DNA of 11,462 nt from JACQNR01 sp049515175 (GTDB lineage: Bacteria; Acidobacteriota; Terriglobia; UBA7540): contig JBEKUI010000145.1 of assembly GCA_049515175.1 (NCBI GenBank), forward strand, positions 1 through 11,462, given 5' to 3'. The notes under the pieces were generated by a model. It did no database searches. It was not told the origin of the DNA and worked only from the letters and a program-made list of their open reading frames with translations. The position numbers and the translations under genes are program-made. Positions 1-7,114 of the stretch are shown here, one piece after another (within the stretch, counting starts at the first letter, position 1; the number at the start of each line of letters is the position of its first letter).

Positions 1-90
1 GATTTTCCGCGAAGTTGCACGCTTCGCAGGAATTCTGTTTTACCCCATGTTTCGGGGGTCCCCAAATGGTCTAATCAGATCCGCCTACCC
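1..90. other. Gene-free left edge with small palindromes
   Basis: No coding sequence is supported here. The stretch holds three small inverted repeats: GCGAAG/CTTCGC (9-14 and 22-27, 7-nt loop), CCCC/GGGG (43-46 and 54-57), and CCGCCT/AGGCGG (81-86 and 93-98, 6-nt loop). None has a following T-tract, so they are not clear terminators. The stretch lies just past the point where the neighbouring peptidase gene loses its family character, so it may be part of whatever interrupted that gene. That is inference; no terminal repeat, target duplication or transposase is visible. Confidence 0.3.
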
Positions 91-441
91 TCAGGCGGGT
101 TCGACCGTGCATAATCCAGGTAGCAGAGCATCGCCCCGCGGCGACCACTGGTAGGAGTCCAGGGTGAATCGGACTTCCCGGGAATCGAGAAGGACGTGCT
201 CCGTTCCGCGTTCCACGTCATAAATGCACAGTGCGCTCGCAGCCCCCTGGCCGGCCCCCCTCTTCCGCAGGTAGGTGATTTCGCTATGGCCCGGACGCCA
301 GTGTGTCTCTCGAATGCCCGGCGAAACAATCGTTTCGGGATCGACCACCAGGTCAAGGGTGAGCTCCTTTCTGGATTGCGCGGCGCTGAGAGCCGCGACC
401 ACAACCGTCAGCACAACCGGGACTAATGCCAGTCGTCTCAT
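91..441 (-). pseudogene. Truncated DPP IV-like (peptidase S9B) N-terminal fragment
   Basis: The 116-residue reading frame starts at the ATG at 441, chosen because GGAGG (447-451) sits 5 nt upstream. It opens with a secretion signal (MRRLALVPVVLTVVVAALSA, residues 1-20). It continues with sequence typical of the start of the DPP IV beta-propeller: 'ELTLDLVVDPE', a blade ending 'WRPGHSEITYL', 'LCIYDVERGTEHVLLD', then 'QWSPRGDALL'. After that the match ends within a few residues and a stop follows. Intact family members are roughly 700 residues with a C-terminal alpha/beta hydrolase domain carrying the Ser-Asp-His triad; all of this is missing. None of the three minus-strand frames in the remaining bases continues the propeller. 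It lies 94 nt after the pseudouridine synthase on the same strand. I infer a decayed or interrupted gene for an exported peptidase; an assembly join is also possible. Confidence 0.6.
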
Positions 442-535
442 CCTCTCCTCCGCTTGCGAGGGCTGTATGAATCGAGGGGGCACCTCCGCCATGCCTCCCT
501 CCGTCGCGCCGCAACGGCTAAGCGCTTTGCTGGCC

Positions 536-1480
536 TCAGCGCTCCTCCCCCGCAACCCGCCTGAGGAATATTTCCAGTTCCTCCGGCAGCGCAGCCGCCA
601 AGTTCAATTCCTGCCCGGTGCGCGGATGACGGAATCCCAACGCCGCGGCGTGCAGGAAAGTCCGCGCGAGCGTCTTTTCTTCCCTGCCGGCGAGCCGTAG
701 CTTTCCCGGCGCGCCGTAGAGCGTGTCGCCAACGACCGGATGGCCGAGTGTCGCAAGATGAACTCGAATCTGATGAGTGCGGCCGGTGCGTGGCTGAACT
801 TCCACCAAGGTGAAATGCGGAAAGCGTTGCAGGACGCGATAGTGGGTGATCGCCTCGCGCGGGGCCAGGCCCCCGGCTTTCATCCGCACGCGGCGGATCG
901 GGTCGCGGCCGACGGCGCGCGAGATTTCGCCCTCATCCTTGACGATGCGCCCGTGGACGAGCGCCAGATAGGTTTTCCGGATTTCGCGCTCCTTGAAAGC
1001 AGCAGCGAGGGCGCGGTGCGCAAAGTCATTCTTCGCCACGATGACCAGGCCGGAGGTCATGCGATCCAGGCGGTGGACGATTCCCGGCCGCAGTTCCCCG
1101 CCGGCGGTTGAGAGCGCGCCGATGTGGTGGAGCAGGGCGTTAACCAGCGTCCCGCTTTTCACCCCCGCGCCGATGTGCACGACCATTCCTGCGGGCTTAT
1201 CCACCACGACGAGGTCATCGTCTTCGTACACAATCGCGAGCGGCAGCGCTTCCGGCGTCGCGCGCAATTCCTGGCGCTCGGCTCGAACCTCGATGCGCTC
1301 TCCCGCTTCGATGCGTACGCCGGCTTTGCGAGGCTGCCGCGCGCCGACCTTCACCAGCCCGCGGCGAATTAGATCCTGAATCCGGCTGCGGCTCCATCCC
1401 GCAAGGTGCGCGGCAAGAAACACGTCGAGCCGCTCCCCCGCCTCGTCGGGCCTGACGACGAATTCGCGCAATTCCGCCAT
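536..1480 (-). CDS. RluA/RluD-family 23S rRNA pseudouridine synthase
   Basis: This 314-residue protein isomerises uridines in RNA to pseudouridine in the cytoplasm; RluD-type members act on 23S rRNA helix 69. An S4 RNA-binding domain occupies about residues 17-65 ('RLDVFLAAHL', 'SRSRIQDLIRRGLVKV'). The catalytic domain follows, with 'YEDDDLVVVDKPAGMVVH' near 85-102 and the signature HRLDRMTSGL, whose Asp139 is the expected catalytic residue. 'GRTHQIRVHLATLGHPVVGD' lies further on. Length and domain order are normal for RluD. The ATG at 1480 gives the family's usual N-terminus; the more upstream ATG at 1525 would overlap lspA. It starts 8 nt after the lspA stop without a strong Shine-Dalgarno, suggesting translational coupling. 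RluD and other RluA paralogues cannot be separated from sequence alone, so the target uridines are uncertain. Confidence 0.93.
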   Translation of the reverse strand: MAELREFVVRPDEAGERLDVFLAAHLAGWSRSRIQDLIRRGLVKVGARQPRKAGVRIEAGERIEVRAERQELRATPEALPLAIVYEDDDLVVVDKPAGMVVHIGAGVKSGTLVNALLHHIGALSTAGGELRPGIVHRLDRMTSGLVIVAKNDFAHRALAAAFKEREIRKTYLALVHGRIVKDEGEISRAVGRDPIRRVRMKAGGLAPREAITHYRVLQRFPHFTLVEVQPRTGRTHQIRVHLATLGHPVVGDTLYGAPGKLRLAGREEKTLARTFLHAAALGFRHPRTGQELNLAAALPEELEIFLRRVAGEER

Positions 1481-1488
1481 GCGACTTG

Positions 1489-2007
1489 TCAGTCGGAAAT
1501 CAGGAGATGAACAACCAGAAAGCATGCGCCGACGACGATCGCGCTGTCGGCAAGATTAAACGTGTACCAGTGGTACGAGCGGAAGTAGGCATCCACGAAA
1601 TCCACCACGAGCCCGGCGCGGACCCGGTCGGCGAGGTTGCTGATGGCCCCGCCGGCGATGAGCGCCACGCCCACGCCCGAGGCCCAATGGAGTTCCCGCG
1701 CGCGCCAGACCGTGTACACCACAACCGCCAGCAGCGCCGCCGAAACAACGACGAGCAGCGCCGTCTTCCACGGCGCGGGCGAATCCGAAAACATACCGAA
1801 TGCCACGCCGGGATTCTTGCTGTGGGTCAGGTTCAAAAGACCGGGTATGACAGGAATGAGCGCATGCTCAGGAATCCCGCGCTCGACCAGGAATTTTGTC
1901 GTTTGGTCGGCGAGGGCAATCAGGATTGCCAGAGCCGCATAAAGGGCGCGCGTGCGTTTGCGAACCGGGGTGGGGCCACCGGGAGATGATTCGAGCTTTT
2001 CCGTCAC
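1489..2007 (-). CDS. lspA: Lipoprotein signal peptidase (signal peptidase II)
   Basis: LspA is the inner-membrane aspartyl protease that cleaves the signal peptide of prolipoproteins just before the lipidated Cys. The 172-residue product has four hydrophobic segments (about 21-38, 82-100, 110-124 and 155-170). It carries the two diagnostic motifs: 'SNLADR' with Asp127, and 'FNLADS' with Asp154, which form the catalytic pair. 'NPGVAFGMF' (65-73) is also characteristic. The start is read as GTG at 2007: it lies 19 nt after the ileS stop, has GAGGA just upstream, and gives the usual family length, whereas more upstream starts run into ileS. It sits between ileS and the pseudouridine synthase; ileS-lspA adjacency is widespread in bacteria. 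The short basic N-terminal tail before the first membrane segment is unremarkable. Confidence 0.95.
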   Translation of the reverse strand: MTEKLESSPGGPTPVRKRTRALYAALAILIALADQTTKFLVERGIPEHALIPVIPGLLNLTHSKNPGVAFGMFSDSPAPWKTALLVVVSAALLAVVVYTVWRARELHWASGVGVALIAGGAISNLADRVRAGLVVDFVDAYFRSYHWYTFNLADSAIVVGACFLVVHLLISD

Positions 2008-2026
2008 GGGTCCTCGGCCTGTCCGA

Positions 2027-4885
2027 TCAGGCCATTGCCGCCTCGATTTCCTTGAGGGCGGCGGAGCAGCGTTCGCACACTTGCGGGTAACGAGCGTCCT
2101 TGCCCACCTGCTCGGAAAAGTTCCAGCAGCGGTGGCATTTCTCACCCGCGGCGCGCTCGATTTTCACCAGTAGGCCCGGCACCTGGCACTCCGCCGTTCC
2201 GCCGAGCGCCTCCGCCGACAACTCGACTTGCGAGACGATGAACAGAGTCGGGAGAAACTCGCGATACGTCTCGAGCCGCGCGGCAAGGTCCCCTTCCGCA
2301 TGCAGGACGACTCGGGCTTCGAGCGAGCCGCCGATGCTCTTCGCCACCCGCGCCGCTTCCAGCGCCTTCAAGACGTCGCCACGCACCGCGATGAGCTGCG
2401 GCCAGTTCTCCAGAGCCTTCAAGTGGCGCTCCGTGAGGCCTTCGCGCAAGCGCGACGGCGGGAGAAAAGCGGCCAAGTGAACGCTCGCCTCGCGCCGCTC
2501 GCCGTCCGCCATGGGCGGCAGGTGCGACCAGACTTCATCCGCGGTGAAGCACATCAGCGGCGCTACGGCGCGCACCAGCGCCTCGGCGATGCGGTAGAGC
2601 ACCGACTGCGCGGCGCGGCGGCGCACTGAGCCGGCGGGAGCAGTGTAGAGCCGGTCCTTCAGAATATCGAAATAGAAGGCGCTCAAGTCCACCGTGGCGA
2701 AATCGTAGAGGGTGCGATAGACCTTGTGGAACGCGAACTCCTGGTAAGCCTCGCGCACGCGTTCCATCACTTCCGCCGTGCGCGCCAGAGCCCAGGCATC
2801 GATTTCCTGCAACTGCTCGCCCGAGACTTTGTCCCGATGGGGATTGAAGTCGTAGAGATTCGCCAGGCAGTAGCGGAAGGTATTGCGCAGCTTGCGATAA
2901 GCTTCCGAGAGCCGGACGAGGCTCTCCTCGGAGATGCCGATATCCTCACCCAAAACCAGCGATGCCGACCAAAGGCGCAGTACTTCCGCGCCGTGGGTCT
3001 TGATGATATCCATCGGCTCGATGACGTTGCCCACGGACTTCGACATGGCGCGCCCCTGGGCATCGAGCACCCAGCCGTGGGTCAGCACCTGGCGGTAGGG
3101 CGCAGCGCCGTGCGTGCACATCGCCACCAGCAAGGAACTGTGGAACCATCCCCGGTACTGGTCGCCTGCCTCAAGGTAAACGTCGGCCGGCCAGGGGAGA
3201 TCCGGCCGGCGGCCGAGCACCGCGTAGTGGCTCGTCCCGGATTCGAACCAGACATCGATGATGTCAGTCTCCTTGCGGAACGCGCTCCCACCGCAGGTGG
3301 GGCACTTCGTTCCCGGCGGGATCAGGTCCTCCACCGGATGCGTGTACCAGGCATCGCTGCCCTCTTTGCGAATCACTTCCACGGCGGTGCGCCCGAGCTT
3401 CGCCCCGAACTCTGGTGGATCGATGAGCGGCTTCTTGCAGGTCTCGCAATGGAAGACCGTGATCGGGACGCCCCAGACGCGCTGGCGCGAAATGCACCAG
3501 TCCGGGCGCGTCTCAATCATGTTGTAGATGCGCTCCTCGCCCCACGCCGGCAGCCACTTCACTTTGCGAATCTCCTGCAGGGTTCGCTGGCGAAGGTCCC
3601 GATGGTCAACGCTGATGAACCACTGCTCCGCGGCGCGGAAGATCACCGGGTTGTGGCAGCGCCAGCAGTGAGGATAGGAATGCGAGAGCCAGCCCGCCGG
3701 GCCGACCAGCGCTCCACGCGCTTTGAGCAGCTCGATGATTGGCTCGTTGGCGTCGAAGACTCTCTTGCCCATGTACTCGGGCAGGCCTTCGGTGAATTCT
3801 CCGGCCGTCCCTACCGGGCAATAAATCTCGATCCCGTACGCGCTGCCGGTCTGGTAGTCTTCGCGCCCGTGACCGGGAGCGGTATGCACGCAGCCGGTCC
3901 CGTCCTCGGCGGTGACGTAGTTCGCCAACACCCCCAGGATCTTGCGCTCCAGAAAGGGATGCTGGATTTCGATTCGGTCGAGCTTCCTGCCCGGGAAGCG
4001 CGCCAGAACGGTCAGGCCCTTGAGGCCGGTCTCCTGCTGCGTGGGCTCGAAGCGCCGGCTCGCCATGATGTAGACGTCGTCGCTTGCGTCCGCCACCGCA
4101 ACGTATTCAAACTCGGGGTGAAAAGCCACCGCCATGCTGGCGGGCAGCGTCCAGGGCGTCGTCGTCCAAATGACCACGTATGTCTTGCGGCCCGCCAGAG
4201 CGGGATCGAGCTTGCCGGGATCCGTCAGCAGCGGATAACGGACATAAATCGAGCGGCTGCGGTGATCTTCGTATTCGACCTCTGCCTCAGCAAGCGCGGT
4301 CTTGCACTGGATGCACCAATAGACCGGCTTGAGGCCGCGGTAAACGTAACCCTCCTCCAGGAACTTGAGAAACGCTTCGCAGATCAGCGCCTCGTACTCA
4401 AAGTTCATCGTCAGGTAGGGGTGGTCCCACTCCCCCAGGACTCCCAGCCGTCGGAAATCGGTGCGCTGGATGTCCACGAATTTTTCTGCGTAGCGCCGGC
4501 ACGCCTGGCGGATTTCCGCTGTGGTCATTCGGGCCTTTTTCGGGCCGAGCTCCTTATCGATGTTGATTTCAATCGGCAGGCCGTGGCAGTCCCATCCCGG
4601 CAGGTAGGGCGCATTGAAACCCTCCATCGTCCGGGTCTTAACGATGAAATCCTTCAGAATCTTGTTCAGCGTCGTCCCAAGATGAATTCGCCCATTGGCG
4701 TATGGAGGCCCGTCATGCATGGTAAAGATGGGCGAACCTTGCCGTGCGGCCCGGATGTTCCCATACAGATTCTCCTTCTCCCATTTCTCCAGCCACTTGG
4801 GCTCATTCTGAGGGAGGTTGGCTTTCATGGAAAAGCTGGTTTGCGGCAGGTTGAGTGTGGTCTTGAGGTCGAGCACCTTCTGCAT
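2027..4885 (-). CDS. ileS: Isoleucyl-tRNA synthetase
   Basis: A cytoplasmic class I synthetase of 952 residues that charges tRNA-Ile. The HIGH motif is HLGT (68-71, after 'GPPYANGRI'). The CP1 editing domain spans roughly 230-420 with 'WTTTPWTLP' (240-248). 'DWCISRQRVWGVPI' (462-475) and 'DVWFESG' (544-550) follow, and the KMSKS loop reads AMSKS (613-617). The anticodon-binding region and a C-terminal zinc finger (C917, C920, C937, C940) complete a standard bacterial type 1 IleRS. The start at 4885 is fixed by GGAGG (4890-4894) 4 nt upstream and by the promoter: the earlier in-frame ATG at 4942 lies inside the -35 element. It is the first gene of the ileS-lspA-rluA operon. The leader is only about 20 nt, so there is no room for a T-box. 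The Lys-to-Ala change at the first KMSKS position is a mild oddity; the second Lys is kept. Confidence 0.97.
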   Translation of the reverse strand: MQKVLDLKTTLNLPQTSFSMKANLPQNEPKWLEKWEKENLYGNIRAARQGSPIFTMHDGPPYANGRIHLGTTLNKILKDFIVKTRTMEGFNAPYLPGWDCHGLPIEINIDKELGPKKARMTTAEIRQACRRYAEKFVDIQRTDFRRLGVLGEWDHPYLTMNFEYEALICEAFLKFLEEGYVYRGLKPVYWCIQCKTALAEAEVEYEDHRSRSIYVRYPLLTDPGKLDPALAGRKTYVVIWTTTPWTLPASMAVAFHPEFEYVAVADASDDVYIMASRRFEPTQQETGLKGLTVLARFPGRKLDRIEIQHPFLERKILGVLANYVTAEDGTGCVHTAPGHGREDYQTGSAYGIEIYCPVGTAGEFTEGLPEYMGKRVFDANEPIIELLKARGALVGPAGWLSHSYPHCWRCHNPVIFRAAEQWFISVDHRDLRQRTLQEIRKVKWLPAWGEERIYNMIETRPDWCISRQRVWGVPITVFHCETCKKPLIDPPEFGAKLGRTAVEVIRKEGSDAWYTHPVEDLIPPGTKCPTCGGSAFRKETDIIDVWFESGTSHYAVLGRRPDLPWPADVYLEAGDQYRGWFHSSLLVAMCTHGAAPYRQVLTHGWVLDAQGRAMSKSVGNVIEPMDIIKTHGAEVLRLWSASLVLGEDIGISEESLVRLSEAYRKLRNTFRYCLANLYDFNPHRDKVSGEQLQEIDAWALARTAEVMERVREAYQEFAFHKVYRTLYDFATVDLSAFYFDILKDRLYTAPAGSVRRRAAQSVLYRIAEALVRAVAPLMCFTADEVWSHLPPMADGERREASVHLAAFLPPSRLREGLTERHLKALENWPQLIAVRGDVLKALEAARVAKSIGGSLEARVVLHAEGDLAARLETYREFLPTLFIVSQVELSAEALGGTAECQVPGLLVKIERAAGEKCHRCWNFSEQVGKDARYPQVCERCSAALKEIEAAMA

Positions 4886-4913
4886 GAATCCTCCGGCAGT
4901 GCGTAAACCCATC

Positions 4914-4942
4914 ATTATAGAGAAGTGAGGTAAGACGGGCAA
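4914..4942 (-). promoter_or_regulatory. Sigma70-type promoter of the ileS operon
   Basis: Read on the minus strand, TTGCCC (4937-4942) is followed after exactly 17 nt by a perfect TATAAT (4914-4919). The predicted transcription start is near 4907, leaving a leader of about 20 nt before the ileS ATG at 4885. This is the best promoter in the window and is positioned to drive ileS, lspA and the pseudouridine synthase. Confidence 0.75.
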
Positions 4943-4977
4943 GGAAACCGAGGGTTTGCTGGCCGGCTAGCGAAATA

Positions 4978-5031
4978 TAGCGGCGCCCCTAAACCGTCCG
5001 TCAGCCGACGGACGAGGTAAACTCGCCGCTA
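4978..5031 (-). repeat. Nested inverted repeat (REP-like palindrome)
   Basis: An outer 8-bp pair (TAGCGGCG at 4978-4985 with CGCCGCTA at 5024-5031) encloses a perfect inner 8-bp pair (CGTCCGTC at 4995-5002 with GACGGACG at 5007-5014, loop AGCC). Between them, three A/C mismatches of the plus strand become G.U pairs on the minus strand, so the minus-strand RNA folds better. It lies between the response regulator and the ileS promoter. No good T-tract follows on either strand, so a simple terminator is doubtful. The shape suits a dispersed REP-type element, but no second copy occurs in this window. Confidence 0.55.
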
Positions 5032-5062
5032 CCAAGCCATGGATGGGAGAGGCTGTGGGATT

Positions 5063-5097
5063 CGTAGCGCCGGCGGATTCGAACCACCGGCGCCACG
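5063..5097 (-). repeat. 14-bp hairpin with tRNA T-loop-like apex
   Basis: On the minus strand a continuous 14-bp stem forms (5084-5097 with 5063-5076; 12 Watson-Crick and 2 G.U pairs) around the 7-nt loop TTCGAAT. The two G.U pairs would be A/C mismatches on the plus strand, so the structure favours minus-strand RNA. The top five pairs and loop (GGTGG-TTCGAAT-CCGCC) match the tRNA T-arm consensus. It begins 15 nt after the response regulator stop. It may be a 3' end stabiliser or terminator lacking a U-tract, a REP-type repeat, or a tRNA-derived remnant; sequence alone does not decide. Confidence 0.55.
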
Positions 5098-5112
5098 TCC
5101 AAAAACGCGAAA

Positions 5113-5541
5113 TCAGGCCACTGAGGATTGTGGCCGCAGGTGGGTTTCGACGACGCGCAGGACCTCCGATTCCGAGAGAGGTTTCTCCAGGTAATCCACG
5201 GCGCCCATCTGCATCGCTTCCAGGTAACATTGCATGTCCACACAGCGCGTCAGAACAACCGCCGGCAGATGGCGATCGATCGCCTGCACGCGTTCCAGGA
5301 CCAGCCGTCCTTCGAAGGCGCGGCTTCCCTGCTCCAGCAGCACAAAATCATAATGCTGTTCTTCCAGGAGACGCGCTCCTTCAGCCACGGACTCGCAGGC
5401 ATTCACCTCGAAACCGTGCTTGTGGAGAACCCGGCAGTAAAACGCGCGCTCTCCCGGGTCATCTTCTATGACGAGAACCTTCCTCCCCGGCAAGAGCGAG
5501 GGCGGAAGCATCTCTCGACGTATCGCGATATCTCGAGCCAT
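5113..5541 (-). CDS. Stand-alone response regulator receiver protein with Glu at the phospho-site
   Basis: A 142-residue CheY-like receiver domain without an output domain, expected to be cytoplasmic. Strand 1 and the acidic pocket read 'KVLVIEDD' (21-28). The conserved Thr is in 'AVVLT' (Thr98) and the conserved Lys-Pro in 'YLEKP' (Lys120-Pro121). The phospho-acceptor position, normally Asp in a 'DLVLLD' context, is Glu70 in 'DFVLLE'. Asp-to-Glu at this site often mimics phosphorylation, so the protein may be constitutively active or signal without phosphotransfer; that is inference. The start is well supported: AGGAGGT (5547-5553) lies 5 nt before the ATG. A ten-residue-plus N-terminal tail precedes the domain. 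No histidine kinase or output gene lies nearby. Two hairpins follow the stop before the ileS promoter, so it is probably transcribed separately from ileS. Confidence 0.88.
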   Translation of the reverse strand: MARDIAIRREMLPPSLLPGRKVLVIEDDPGERAFYCRVLHKHGFEVNACESVAEGARLLEEQHYDFVLLEQGSRAFEGRLVLERVQAIDRHLPAVVLTRCVDMQCYLEAMQMGAVDYLEKPLSESEVLRVVETHLRPQSSVA

Positions 5542-6283
5542 TTGCTACCTCCTGTTCCAGGTAGGGCTGCCCATCCCCAATCTTGCCAAATGGACAGCAA
5601 TGGAGCCCACCGAGGGGAACCATCACCCTCGGCCGAGAGAGAGAAAAACAATCGCCGTCCGAGTTGTTCTATTCCCGTCTAACGGTCAGAAAATTCAGGT
5701 AGTCCTTGCTGGTCTGGCGGGCGCCGGCGTCTAATCCACAATCGCGCGCGCGAGGGGGCGCAACCAGCCGGCAGAGTCCCACCCGAAGCTGAACCGGCAA
5801 CTCCTGGTCAGAATCGGAGGTCAGTAAGGGTCGACGGCGGGCAACAAACCTTTGGTGCCCGATGTCAGAGGTCGGCGGGGGTAGGTTCGAGTGCGCCGAC
5901 TGCCAAAAGAGGGGAGCATCCACGGACGGAGAGGGGAGAAATCGAGGGGTAAAGGTAGCAGCGGGAAAATGCCAAACCGCGGCTGCGAACACTACCACAA
6001 ACAGCCATGTTGACTGCGCCGTCCGCGTATTCACACTGCCATTCTGACTTTTCGAGAATCCTATGTCAACAGAAATCGCAGTTGATAATTCACTGCACAA
6101 CATCGGCTCATGGAAAGTTTCGATCTTTCCCTTTGGCATTAGTAATTGCTTCCCTATCAGTGAATTAAAGCGAGACACGGATTCTGTGCAGGCGTAAGCG
6201 AACCCACGCGGCCAATTGATGGCTACCATTTGCACTTCGTATTTCAGCAATCGTAAGTAAGTGAAACCCTACCGGAACAGGCC
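5542..6283. other. 742-nt region without a convincing gene
   Basis: A minus-strand frame stays open from a TTG at 6250 to 5669 (193 codons) and contains a hydrophobic patch ('WLFVVVFAAAVWHF'). It has no Shine-Dalgarno, a mixed third-position composition unlike the neighbours, and no family resemblance I recognise. A 44-codon plus-strand frame (6063-6197) has no ribosome site. Positions 6061-6180 are only 42% G+C (50 of 120 counted), clearly below the genes. In the part leading to the response regulator a 7-bp hairpin CCGAGGG/CCCTCGG (5610-5616 and 5626-5632) could lie in that gene's leader. I could not identify a convincing promoter for the response regulator. Confidence 0.4.
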
Positions 6284-7107
6284 TCAGAACTGGTTGAATT
6301 CGGTCTCCCGCCGGAGAGCCTCCACGAAGTGACCGTCTTTCCTGGGGTGCAGCTTGCGAAACTGCTCCTGCGTGGCGGCGAGAGTTGCCGGGTCCCAATC
6401 GGGACGGTATTTCCGGATCGCCGGCTCAAATTGGCTGACGTGTTTCATCGCCGCCTCGACTTTCGAGTCCATCGTGGCATCGATGTTCACCCAGTAATTC
6501 GCCTCCTGCGGGGCCGTGTAGAAGAAATACATCAGTGGGACTTTGGATGGCTGGAGGTTTCGTTGCAGGAGTTGGTTGGGGAAGTACAGCCAGAATTCCG
6601 CCGCGCGCACGGCGTCGATGGTGTTGAACGCCGCCATGCGGTGGTCGGTCTTGTGCCAGCGCTCGTACCATTCACCGGGATCGACGCTCAGCAGGACGTC
6701 CGGGCGGACTCGGCGGATGATGGCGGTCGCTTCTTCAACCAGCTTGGGCTGGGGGGCATATTCGAGCATGCCGTCGTCGTAACCCATCCAGGTCAGATTC
6801 TCCTTCGGAGTGCCCAGAACCGCCTGGCCGGCTTCTTCTTCCGCCTTGCGAATGCGCGCCAGCCGCTGCGAAGTCATCTCCAGGTCGTATGAACCCTTGT
6901 CATCGTTGGTATAGAGGACGATGAGGACCTTGTTGTGGTTGCGATTGAGCAGGGCGATCGTCCCACCCGCCCCGAAAGCGTCATCGTCGGGATGGGGAGT
7001 GAACAGCAGGATGGTCTTGCCTTGCAGGTCCTCGAGGCGCGCTTCCTCCGCCTCGCTCCCACAACCCCCAGACCCAAGAGCGTCAGCACCAAGATCAGTT
7101 GTCTCAT
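6284..7107 (-). CDS. PIG-L family deacetylase, probable lipoprotein, frameshifted at a G-run
   Basis: PIG-L/LmbE proteins are zinc-dependent deacetylases, classically of GlcNAc-linked substrates. The catalytic frame carries 'PHPDDDAFGAGG' near its N-terminus (His and Asp zinc ligands, catalytic Asp) and 'KTDHRMAA', the probable second His motif; it ends at 6284. The likely start is the ATG at 7107, with AGGGAG (7115-7120) 7 nt upstream. It begins a clean signal peptide, MRQLILVLTLLGLG. That frame then leaves the catalytic frame at a five-G run (7065-7069, C on the plus strand). One additional G would join them and create the lipobox LGG|C with Cys16. As given, the signal peptide is disconnected. 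The catalytic frame can also be opened from an ATG at 7144, but that start has no ribosome site and gives a charged, non-signal N-terminus. Sequencing error, slippage or a recent mutation are all possible. It diverges from the MFS gene. Confidence 0.85.
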
Positions 7108-7114
7108 CCCGTTT

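Noticed and set aside
2726..4906. A very long open frame (726 codons) on the plus strand opposite ileS
   Set aside because: It is an antisense frame kept open by the GC-rich codon use of ileS. It has no ribosome site or recognisable domain, and ileS is certain.
4942..4942. The more upstream ATG for ileS
   Set aside because: It lies in the -35 element; the ATG at 4885 has GGAGG at proper spacing and yields the normal N-terminus.
5063..5112. A complete tRNA gene ending in the T-arm-like hairpin
   Set aside because: No D-arm or anticodon arm can be built from the upstream bases. The sequence directly 5' of the T-arm pairs with the acceptor-like 3' side, giving a simple hairpin, and no CCA is encoded.
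4886..5112. T-box riboswitch in the ileS leader
   Set aside because: The promoter at 4914-4942 leaves a leader of only about 20 nt, and no T-box core sequence is visible upstream.
6063..6197. A 44-codon plus-strand frame beginning MSTEIAVDNS
   Set aside because: There is no Shine-Dalgarno or promoter and it lies in AT-richer sequence where chance frames are expected.
5669..6250. A 193-codon minus-strand frame with a hydrophobic segment
   Set aside because: It starts at TTG without a ribosome site, its third positions are not GC-biased like the neighbours, and no family is recognisable; kept only as a comment on the gap.
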